From: Rhineura floridana
Taxonomy: Eukaryota; Chordata; Lepidosauria; Squamata; Rhineuridae
Reading direction: 5' to 3'
NCBI RefSeq assembly: GCF_030035675.1
Contig: NC_084491.1
Span: 28,747,801-28,811,800 of the forward strand
Length of the DNA stretch: 64,000 nt
The notes beneath the pieces are model-generated. The model did no database searches. It was not told the origin of the DNA and saw nothing but the letters and a program-made list of their open reading frames with translations. Shown piece by piece: positions 35,137 to 45,300 of the stretch; the stretch's first letter is position 1, and each line of letters starts with the position of its first letter. A program made the translations under genes and the position numbers.

Positions 35137-35346
35137 GAAATGGAAATGGACTGCCTTCAAGTCGATTCTGACTTATGGCGACCCTATGAATTAGGGGTAA
35201 GTGGTATTCAGAGGTGGTTTACCATTGCCTTCCTCTGAGACTGAGAGGCAGTGACTGGCCCAGTGAGCTTCATGGTTGTGTGGGGATTCAAACCCTGGTC
35301 TCCCAGGTCGTAGTCCAACACCTTAACCACTACACCACACTGGTGT
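35137..35346 (-). mobile_element. Sauria-type SINE
   Basis: Minus strand: tRNA-like head with GTGTAGTGGTTAAGGTGTTG and B-box GGTTTGAATCC, central CTGGGCCAGTCACTGCCTCT, and BovB-like tail with GCCATAAGTCAGAATCGACT. Same type as 17659-17889 but without its internal CAAGGTCACC segment. Target duplication not clear. Confidence 0.88.
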
Positions 35347-36384
35347 AAAGGTCTTTATTTATCCCCCTGCACAGTTCCATTGATCCCAGGGGGTCAATAT
35401 CAACCACTCTGAGGAATGGGGAAAGCCTGCAATAGAGCATGGGACTTCAGCCAGTGGGTTGGGACTCACTACTGATCTAAGGTGGGTTGCATCAGCAGCA
35501 CATACCACCATTCAAATATATCATTAAAATTTAGTCCCCAATTGTTTGGGTTAAAGGTGGGTCTGTGGTCATAAAAGGTTGAAGACTATTGCCAGAGAGA
35601 GAGAGAGATGCAGGAGCTATGTCAGTAAGCAGTTTACCCAAGGTTGTGGTCAGGAATGTCACAAAAACTAGTATTGCATCAGACATCCAGATCAAACTCG
35701 TTGTTCATCTACCTCAGTACCGTCCGGGTTCTCAGGCAGAGGATCTCAAACAGAGTTGGGGGAAGAATTTTGATTCAGTTTGCGTTTAAAGCCAAATCAA
35801 TCAAATTTACATTTTCTGAAACAATATCAGAACTGAAACATGGCCATCGTCTGAAATTTGCACATATGTGAATTTTGCAATGAAGCTCTCCAGCCATCCA
35901 ATGTTTGCAGTAATGCATATATTAGAGGAAGTGTTATAAAAATGTATTAGTGAAAATAAAATACAAAGATACTTATTATTATTTCTCGCCGTCCTTCTCA
36001 GAAAAATCCAGGCTGGCAAACAACAAGCAATAAAACATATTTTAAAAAATTCCAGTACAGATGCAGGAGTAATTGCTTTCAAAAATATCTACATTAGTTA
36101 CAACTGCATACAAAAATAAATTTATTTGGAGAAATTCATACTGAAATGCTAACAAATTTTTATGAGGATTTTTAAAAAATCACAAATTGCTGCAGAAATG
36201 TGGAGAACTGAAGACTGGAAAAATGAGAAAAGGAGAGAACAGAAATTGACAGAGCCTTCCATCCCTAATCTCAGCCCATCACCTACTACCAGATCTTTTT
36301 AACTGCAAGTGCCAGGGACTGGACATAGGATCTTAAGGAGAACCCTGCTGGGTCAGATCAAAGGCATATCTAGTCTGGCGTTGT

Positions 36385-36490
36385 GGGTTGTATTCAACTA
36401 AATCCTACTCAGGGTAGCCCCATTAAAATTAATCAACCTAAGTTAGCAATGTCCATTAACTTCAATGAGTCTACTCTGAGTAGAATAAGC
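36385..36490. repeat. Fold-back repeat, family C
   Basis: GGGTTGTATTCAACTAAATC with CTACTCAGGGTAG is mirrored by TCTACTCTGAGTAGAATAAG and GTTAAATAC. Same family as 41453-41567. Confidence 0.65.
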
Positions 36491-36535
36491 GTTAAATACC
36501 GCTGAGCTCTGGAGTAGAAAAAGAGGAAATCCAGG

Positions 36536-36685
36536 CAGGAGATAGATGGATTCCATAAAGGAAGCCACAGACTTGAACTTACAAGATCTGAACAGGGTGG
36601 TTCAAGACATATGCTATTGGAGGTTACTGATTCATAGGGTCACCATAAGTCAAAATCGACTTGAAGGTACATAACAACAACAAAT
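36536..36685 (+). mobile_element. BovB LINE 3' end
   Basis: GATGGATTCCATAAAGGAAG, CAAGATCTGAACAGGGTGG and the tail CATAAGTCAAAATCGACTTG match 41005-41130, the end of the longer BovB copy. Confidence 0.85.
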
Positions 36686-37792
36686 GGTCCCTTCCCCTCT
36701 GACAACTTTACCTGTGAGGAAGGCTGTGATCTTTTCCATGTGATGACGATAATGTGGCTGTCATTCATGTATTTGTAACCCCACAAGTATAGACTACCAT
36801 CATGTACTCTGTATGGGACTGTCCTTGAAATCTGGTTGGAAGCTGTACCTGCTGCAGACTGTCCCCAAGAGCCCATCTTGTGATGTGTAAGCTGCTGCTC
36901 AGCGTGTTATACCAAGTCTCTGAATGTATTGAATTTTAGATTTTATGGTGAGGTGGAAGGTAAAGTTCTGTTCTCTGATCTTAACAATTGATGCCATATT
37001 AGACATCTTTTCCAGGATAACTCATTTTTCTTTAGTTGTGAGTTGGTTGTGAGTTGATAAGATTTTTGGTGGTGATAGCCATTTTTAAAGCCGTTTGGGT
37101 TTGTTTGGAGAGATGGGAGACTTCTAATCTGCCACCTCGGTTTTCTGAACCTTTAGATTGTATTGCAATACACTCTTCTCTGCAGTTGGAAGTCTGAAAC
37201 ACAACATCAGGTAGTGTGAATTGGCATGCTCCCTACGCTTCTGCCTGACAGCAAGAGAGAACCCACAGGTCATATAAGTTCACCCCTTATTGCAGGCTCT
37301 TGGTATTTGTATAAGTCACGGCAGTCTCTTTTCTGTTGGGGACTTCATTCCTTCTGGGGTAATCTGAGGGGGCCACATCCTGGCAGTGGGTGGGGCCAGA
37401 GCTCTCCCCCCACCCCATTTTCTTCCCTGTCCAGTGGATTGTCAAAAAGGGACAAATCATTCTTGCTAGAGGTCTGAACCATTTGCTTACAGGGGGCTTC
37501 TGAAATTTGTTGGCTGGGGGGGAGGGGTTGGACAAATAATAGTGTTCTGTTTTGAGAACAGCAGCAACTCTCAGACAGTTTAAACTTCCCCCACCTCTGT
37601 TTGCTTTTACTGTCTAAACTTAACTTGTATTGCTTTTTGACTAGATAATGGAGAATAACAAAACAACAAGAGAAACAAGTGTACAAAGTCAAGGAGGTTA
37701 TCAAAATCATTTTTACTTTTGCATGAGCTTTGTTGTCTCCTGTGAGCTTGCAAATGTGACGGTCATAATTCTGCTTTCCTCTTGTTGAGGTT

Positions 37793-38582
37793 TGTGACGC
37801 CCTTCCCTGGCTCTCCCTGTCAGGTTCCTACCTGCTCGTGGTTACTGCCTGTCACTAGGCACCACCAGGGACTCCACCAGTCCGGACTGTCCTTTTTTAT
37901 GGTTTCTCTCCCCGCTCTAGCACAGATCTCAACAGATCCCCCTGCTAGGCAGCACCACCAGTCACGTCCTATAACCAGTAGTCCCAGAGACTCTGCCTGA
38001 GTCTCTCTATCAGGTTACCTCTGTGACTGAGTGCTTAAGCTGTCCCCAATCCCTTTGATCTTTATATATAATTCTGGTTTGCTCTGAATACTTGTGGTGT
38101 TATATTATCCCCTTCACCGCTGCCACCATTTGTTACAGTTTCCCTTCAGCCTTGGTATTTACCTTACCCTCCCTTCTGGTCTGTGAAACCCCAGCCAAGG
38201 ATCAGGCCTTTGGTAAACCAAATATATTTATTATTAAATATAACAAAGATAACAAGATTACTTTATAAAGGCACTTAAGCATATGGTTTCATCTATTTCT
38301 GGTACTGGTCTTAGTATTAATCCGAACTCCACACTCTCCCCACATCCACCAACTCTCCACACAATCTCCTCTCAAAACCCACCAAAACAACCCTCAAGTC
38401 CACCAACGTCCCCCAGATTTAACTGTCATTCTTCCTTTTATACTTTCAGCCATTCAAAACACTCAGCCAATCATCCAGCATTCTATTGCCCATTCACTCC
38501 CCCTTCCTCTTTCATTCCACTTACCATGTATCTCCTATACAAACAGCACTTACCATATTTACACTAATACAGGATCATCACA
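37793..38582. mobile_element. Solo LTR, second copy of the same family
   Basis: A 790-bp block with the same ends (TGTGACGCC to TCATCACA) and the same internal order as 33667-34464. It is flanked by AGGTT at 37788-37792 and 38583-38587, a different 5-bp target duplication, so the two copies are independent insertions and not a segmental duplicate or the two ends of one provirus. No internal retroviral region lies nearby. Confidence 0.88.
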
Positions 38583-39103
38583 AGGTTGCAGGTAGGTTAA
38601 GTAATGCAGCTAGAGCTGCCCTGAGTTGGGTTTCAGTGAAAGGGCAACACAGAACAGCTTTGTCAAGCTTCTCTTCTGCCTCGCTTTCTACAAAGGGAGA
38701 TAGCTGGGATGCTCAATGATTTCCATTTGGCCTGCATTTTTAAGCAAACCAAGCTGATTCCCATTTTCCAGGCAAAAACTGTCCTTGGATTTTTGCATTT
38801 TGACATATTTTGCAATACCGTTCTCAGCTTAAAAAACACACTAAATTGTGTACAAACAAAATTGCATACTTTTTGGTTAAAATACGTGCAGAAATAATGT
38901 CAATTTCTGTGTATTTTTTTAAAAAAATTGCAGGTCGATGCAGAAACAAGATGGAATCAATCGCCTTATGAATGAAAATGTGCAAAACTGACAAGGACAA
39001 GAAATCCCAAGAAGATAGGTGTGGATGATTCTCCTTGAGACTTCCTCCTGATATGGCAGGTGAATAAGCAAACTGTGTTTTGTACTTGTGTGTTCAGGAG
39101 TTA

Positions 39104-39216
39104 TTATCCAATTCTAGCCCAACTCAGAAGAGACCCATTTAAATTAAAAGGCATGAGTAACTTAAAGCCATTGATTTAAATGGGTCTTCTCTGAGTACGG
39201 CAAGCACTGGATACCT
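39104..39216. repeat. Fold-back repeat, family C
   Basis: CCCAACTCAGAAGAGACCCA with TTTAAATTAAAAGGC is mirrored by ATTTAAATGGGTCTTCTCTG and AGCACTGGATAC. Same family as 41453-41567. Confidence 0.65.
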
Positions 39217-39404
39217 TCCCATGCTTCATCTCACATTTGCCCTTGGTTGCCGTGGTATTAATCTTTGTACCTCTCACAAGCAAATGTGCTTCCTTCTCCT
39301 AAAATTGCACTCTTGGTTTTAATTTGTTTCCTTAGCAGCTGAATTTGCACAAAATTGTACCCATGTACGTAAGGACAAAGAGAACTATTGCAATAGTTAT
39401 TGTA

Positions 39405-41132
39405 TAGAAACAGAAGAGGACAACAAAAAAAGGTAGAACAAGAGCCCTATTCCAAAAGATTAGAGAAATGAAAGGGAAATTTAAACCACAACTAGGGATG
39501 TTGAATAATCAACAGGGGAACACACTGACTGACCGAGATGAAATAAAAGGAAGATGGAAGCAATACACTGAAGAAATCTGTAAAAGAGATTCAAGGATGA
39601 CAGATTCATTCACGGAGGGACGTAGATGAAGAACCAGAAATTCTAGAATGTGAGGTGAAAGCTGCTCTTAAAATACTGGGAAGAAACAAATCACCAGGAA
39701 CAGATGGCATACCAATAGGGTTGCTATAAGTTACTGAGACTGAATCTGTCCAAATTTTGACAACAAATTGTCAACAAATATGGAAAAGAAAACAATTGCC
39801 CACAGACTGGAAGCATTCAATATACATCCCAATTCCAAAGAAAGGGGACCCCAGGGAATGCAGTAATTATCAAACTATTGCCTTAATATCCCATGCAAGT
39901 AAAGTAATGCTCAAGATTCTACAACAAAGGCTCTTATATATGGAGTGAGAAATGGCAAATGTCCAAGCTGGATTTAGAAAGGGAAGAGGCACCAGAGATC
40001 ATATTGCAAACATACTTTGGATAATAGAACGGACCAAGGAATTTCAGAAGAAAATCACCCTGTGCTTTATACATTACAGGAAAGCCTTTGATAGTGTAGA
40101 TCATGAAAAACTATGGAATGCTTTAAAAGAAATGGGGGTGCCACAGCATCTGATTGTCCTGATGCGCAACTTATACTTTGGACAAGAGGCTACTTAAGAA
40201 TATGGAGAAACTGATTGGTTCCCTATCGGAAAGGGTGTGAGACGGGTGTATTTTATCACTCTGTTTAATCTATATGCAGAACATATCGTACGGAAAGCGG
40301 GATTGGACCAAGATGAAGGAGGTGTGAAAATTGGAGGGAGAAATATCAGTTATTTAAGATATGCAGACAATACCATCCTACTCACAGAAACCAGTAATGA
40401 TTTGAAGCAAATGCTGTTGAAAGTTAAAGAGGAAAGCACAAAAGCAGGACTACAGCTGAACGTCAAAAAGACTAAACTAATGACAACAGAAGATTTATTT
40501 AACTTTACAGTTGACAATGAGGACATTGAACTTGTCAAGGATTATCGGTACCTTGGCACAGCCATTCAACAAAATGGAGACAATAGGCAAGAAATTAGAA
40601 GAAGTTTAGGACTCGGGAGGGCAGCTATGAGAGAACTAGACAAGGTCCTCAAATGCAAAGATGTGTCACTGAACACTAATGTCAGGATCATTCATACCGT
40701 GGTATTCCCGATCTCTGTATGGATGTGAAAGTTGGACAGTGAAAAATGCGGATAAGAGAAAAATAAACTCATTTGAAATGTGGTGCTGGAGGAGAGCTTT
40801 GCGGATACCGTGGACTGCGAAAAAAACAAATACTTGGGTGTTAGAACAAATTAAACCAGAACTGTCACTAGAAGCTAAAATGATGAAACTGAGGTTATCA
40901 TACTTTGGACACATCATGAGAAGACGTGATTCACTAGAAAAGACAATAATGCTGGGAAAAACAGAAGAGAGCAGAAAAAGAGGAAGACCAAAGAAGAGAT
41001 GGATTGATTCCATAAAGGAAGCCACAGACCTGAACTTACAAGATCTGAACAGGGTGTTTTATAACAGATGCTATTGGAGGTCCCTGATTCATAGGGTCGC
41101 CATAAGTCATAATCGACTTGAAGGCACATAAC
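39405..41132 (+). mobile_element. BovB (RTE-clade) LINE, 5'-truncated
   Basis: Contains most of the reverse transcriptase and the C-terminal region in a few frames: NKSPGTDGIP-type motif in decayed form near 39690, WKHSIYIPIPKKGDPRECSN, VQAGFRKGRGTRDHIANI, HYRKAFDSVDHEKLWNALK, ISYLRYADNTILL (normally YADD), and the C-terminal LSYFGHIMRRRDSLE and RKRGRPKKRWIDSIKEAT. The 3' end reads GTCGCCATAAGTCATAATCG and then CTTGAAGGCACATAACAAC. In-frame stops and frameshifts make it inactive. The endonuclease is missing. The 3' tail is the sequence the Sauria SINEs share. Confidence 0.92.
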
Positions 41133-41277
41133 AACAAAACAGCCAATAAATTTGATCCAGTATGCCACCATTAGTGACAGCGGGGAAGAGATATTTCTTT
41201 GGCTAAGACAGCGAGGTAATAAGGCTAGCCATGTTTTTAATTTCTGCTAAAAGAAACTGGGATCCAAAGTGGAACAA

Positions 41278-41332
41278 ATAGTCTAGGTCAGCCTGATCCT
41301 GCAGGGCTCTTCTTCTGTTGTTATGATTGTCC
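41278..41332 (+). repeat. CR1 3' end scrap
   Basis: AGTCTAGGTCAGCCTGATCC followed by GGGCTCTTCTTCTGTTGTTA resembles the CR1 terminus at 32600-32653. Confidence 0.5.
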
Positions 41333-41452
41333 CTGACTGTTGGCCATGCTAGCTGGGGAGGCTGTTGGCAGTTGTGATCCAAAACATCTGAATGGCACTG
41401 TGCTGGGGAAGACTAGTCTAGGTGAACGGGTGCAGTTGCAGAAATTGTCTCT

Positions 41453-41567
41453 GGGTTGAGTCCAGCTAAGTTCTACTCAGAGTAGACCCACTGAATATAA
41501 TGAACGTAAGCTAGTCATCCCCATTAACTTCAATGGGTCTGAGTAGAACTAGCACTGGATACAACCC
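41453..41567. repeat. Fold-back repeat, family C, best copy (115 bp)
   Basis: The ends are inverted: GGGTTGAGTCCAGCTAAGTT then CTACTCAGAGTAGACCCA is mirrored by TGGGTCTGAGTAGAACTAGC and ACTGGATACAACCC. Other copies are near 26216, 36385 and 39104. No coding sequence; superfamily unknown. Confidence 0.7.
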
Positions 41568-42118
41568 TCTCTCTGTCTCTCTTTTAAAAGAACGGAAGAC
41601 TATCTGCAGTCATAAGTGTGCTTTCCCATGCATACTTCTGATTGAGCTTCATGGGGTTTACTTCTGGTCGCATATAGGACTGCACTGTTGGATAATGAAA
41701 AGGGACAAGAGAATGGCCAGAAAGAGGAGTTCAAGGCTTATATCTAGAACTGCCATGGGGAAGCTGCAAAATCTTTTGAGATTCAAGCATTCATATCTGT
41801 TGGGATGGGGAAGACTACAAAAAAGGGACAACAAGCTCAGTACAGTGCAGATTACTCTACTTACAATTCCTGCAAGTGAACGAAAATAAACTGCAGAGAT
41901 AAATGCTGCTTGTCTGACTGTTCTCCAGAGGGCCATCTTTCACAGAACATGTCTTGATTTTATTCTTGAATAATAAGAATAACAATAATAATAAATACCT
42001 TCCTTCCAAAACACTATCAAAAGAAAAGCTAAACACAAATAATACAAACCGCCATATTAACATACCTGTAGTAGCATGAATCTGCTCCATCCTCTTTTCT
42101 GAAACAGGATTGTGTAGT

Positions 42119-42222
42119 TCAGCCTTCTGCAACCTGGTGCCCTCGAGATATTGCTGAACTACAACTCCCCATCAGCCCCAGTAAGTATGGCTGATGGAGG
42201 GCCAAAGGTTCCCCACACCTGA
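42119..42222. repeat. Palindromic hAT-like MITE just upstream of the TIRAP TIR exon
   Basis: GCAACCTGGTGCCCTCGAGA with GAACTACAACTCCCCATCAG is partly mirrored by GGAGGGCCAAAGGTTCCCCA. Part of the right arm is missing. It ends about 90 bp before the exon. Confidence 0.7.
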
Positions 42223-42311
42223 TCTAGCAGAACTGTGCTTTATAGCGTGTTAAGATCTCTCCCCACCACCTCCATCACACATTGTCTGATTTTGCATTGA
42301 TAACTTTGCAG

Positions 42312-45300
42312 GCTGGTTCAAGGCATTCCTGCAGAAGCACAAGAACAATTCCAGCTCCTCAAGCAGCCAGTTGGACCATGCTTCTAAATATTCGCCTTCG
42401 TTGCCTTCACCTCCTCCAGTGAAAAGCTCTAGCACTCCAGCTAACAGCTCGACGGCCAGCCCCAAACAGGTGCCCTCTGCCTTCCAGGTAAGCGTGAGCA
42501 GTTCCGATAGCGCCCGCTGGAGCAAACTGTACGACGTGTGCATCTGCCACAATGAGGATGACCTTGGATTTGTGGAGGAGCTGGCCTCCTACCTGGAGAG
42601 CCAGCCGGAACACTTCCGCTGCTTTCTTCAGCTGCGGGATGCTGCTCCTGGGGGTGCCATTGTTACAGAGCTGTCCGACGCTGTCCAGAACAGCCACTGC
42701 TGGGTGCTGCTGATCACGCCCAACTTCCTCAAGGATCCCTGGTGCCGCTACCAAATGCATCATGCTTTGACGGAGGCACCCATGGCGAACGGGCGCGCCA
42801 TCCCTGTGCTGAAGGACATGGACCGCAGAGACTACCCTCAGGAGCTCCGGTGCCTCTACTACATCAGTGTAGCACTCCAGGAGACCAGCTTCCGAAAGAT
42901 CAAAGAGACGGTGGTACGCTGTAAGTACTCAGTAAGGAGAGGGATGTTTAACAGCTTAACTATTTCCATGGGTGGATTAACACAAAAGGCATGGGAAACA
43001 CCCTGGACTCTTTATCTGCAAATAAACCAACCTTTGCCTTAAGCAGCCCAGGCCGCAGCAGAGTCACACACCTGCCTTTTTTTAACAAGAGGAAAAACTT
43101 ACCCTCCACTTAAGAGTAATTCTTTCTTTAACCCATGAGAGGGCTGATAAGATATAATGGAAAGAATGCTGAATTGGGAGGAAAATAGGAAGCTGCATTA
43201 TACTGAGTCAGACCATTGCTCCATCTAGCTCAGTATTGTCTACACTGACTGGCAGCGGCTTCCAGAATCAGGATTTTCTGCTAGCCCTACCTGGAGGTGC
43301 CGAAGACGGAACCTGGGACCTTCTGCATGCAAAGCAGAGGCTCTGCCACTGACCTACAGCCCTTCCCTAGAACTGGGTCCAAATGCCCACGTGGCCAAGA
43401 AGTTCCTTGGGTGCCTTTGCACTAGGAGCTATGCGCTTCCCAAACTTTTTTACATGCCGACCATTTGAAAATTGCTGAGGATCTTGGCGGACCACTTAAT
43501 GATTTTTCTGCCTATGTGACGCGCTTTCCCAGATGCTGCATGAGTTTTGGTTGTATTTCTATTGCCTCTTTTATTTCTTACGTATTGCATTTTATTTATT
43601 TATAAAATATTTCTACACCACCATATCATAAAATATCAGGGGGGTTGAATTCAAATGGTTATAACAATCAAACCCAGCATAACAAATAAAAGAAGCAATA
43701 AACATTCAATCAAAACCCAATATGAATGGATGTGCCGGCTCTGGTCTTCTACCACCGATCCACAGACAGGCCACAGACCGCCTGAATGAAGCTTGCGGGC
43801 CACAGTTTGGGAATCTCTGTTCTAAGCAACTTCACAGGCGTGTTGTGCAGGTTAAATGGGAAAACCCAGTTAAACTATTTCTTACGTGAAAGGCAGGATT
43901 ATATGGTACACGGAACAGAGGTGATTTTTAAATTTGGGATTAAATGACTGCCGGTTTTTTTCCCTTGGTATGAGGGTAAAGTAAAAGCATTGGACAATCC
44001 ATAAGACCGTAGTAAGCTACATTATATAGATAGAGTTAGACCATTGGTCCAGCTAGCTGAGTGTTGTCTATATACCTACCCGTTCACTTCGTTCAGTATG
44101 TAAGGCCCTCCTCCGGGTACCATCTCATCAGGATGCCTGGAGGATTGTTACCAGATCTAGGGCCTTTTCTGTAGTGGCCCCCGAATTGTGGAACAGCTTA
44201 CCTGAAGAGATACGCCTGGCGCCTACGGTGCTTTCTTTTAGGCGCCAGGTTAAGACCTGGCTGTACTCCCAGGCTTTTTAATGTTTTTAATGTTAATGTT
44301 TATGTCTACGTTTTATTTTAATATTGTTGTTGATATATGTGATTGATTTTATTATAATATTGTATTTTTAATCTGTTTTGTACACCGCCCAGAGAGCTAC
44401 TAGCTATGGGCGGTCTAAAAATGAAACAAACAAATAAATAAATAAATAATAAATACCAGGTGCAGGGAAACGTTATTCAGCCTGAAGGCCACATTCCCTT
44501 ATGGCCAACTTTCCGGAGGTCACATGATGGGGCAGGTTGGGTCAGAGGCCAAAGTGGGCGGGGTGAGTGACTCTTACCTTTTTACAGCAGGCTACATTCC
44601 AGCCCCACACAAGTCACACACATCCATCCTCCATCCAGGTAAGCAAGAGGCATTATCACAGTTCACAGACACGTTCCAGCCCAAGGAAAACCGCTTGAGG
44701 AGGTTGTGGGTTAGGAATGTGCTAGAATTCCACCCAATTCGGATTTGGTACCAGATTTTCCATTAAGCTGCTTATTCGCTATCGTTGCAGACCAGATTTT
44801 TATGCAGCGATTTTCCACGGCTATTTTTAGAAATGGATTTTTTTCTTTAAAAAAAACAAATTGCATCTAAAATATGGACATTAATATTAATACTTTTATT
44901 AACGTTTCCTTTAAACATATTGATAGTTCCTTTAAAAACACTGATATTAATATCAGTACTTTTTCCAAGGGGGGAGGAAACTGATCGGTAAAAGCAGTGG
45001 CAAGCAGAGAAAGAACGAACTCAAATTAATACCAGCCTGTTAGGTGGATGGGATGCTTTTGAACTGGCCAAAGGTTCCCATCCCTAGTTATGGTGCAGAG
45101 CCAATGAGGATCTAAGGAGAGGAAGCAGGGCTTGCATCTGGGACATCACCCTAGAAGGCTCCCACTGGCCAGGTAGAGAGCTCTTTAGCCTCTGGATCTG
45201 GGGTTCCCCACCCCTAGTCTGCTGTGACTGGCAATAGCTCTCCAAGGTTTCATACATGAGGCTTCCCATGCTGTATGTGACGTGTGTGAGAATCTTTGGC

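Larger units (their letters stand above)
34970..37792. other. Repeat-rich intergenic DNA
   Basis: Contains a Sauria SINE (35137-35346), AT-rich unclassified repetitive sequence (about 35760-36200), a CR1 3' scrap (about 36335-36384), a fold-back repeat (36385-36490) and a BovB 3' end (36536-36685). No gene recognised. Confidence 0.55.

Noticed and set aside
35760-36200. Similarity between AT-rich DNA here and near 38750-38960 as a duplicated gene fragment
   Set aside because: Both have scattered GCATTT/TTGCAAT-like words but no alignable coding frame; more likely remnants of an old unclassified repeat.
33667-38582. One complete LTR element with the two LTRs as its ends
   Set aside because: Each LTR has its own target duplication and the DNA between them (L2 end, Sauria SINE, BovB end) is not retroviral.
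41533-41889. 118-codon ORF as the missing TIRAP 5' exon
   Set aside because: It begins in a fold-back repeat, has no similarity to the TIRAP N-terminus and no donor with the needed phase leading into 42312.
44860-44960. AT-rich palindrome GATATTAATATC and repeats as a regulatory site
   Set aside because: The surrounding DNA is A/T low complexity in an intron full of repeats; such palindromes are expected by chance.
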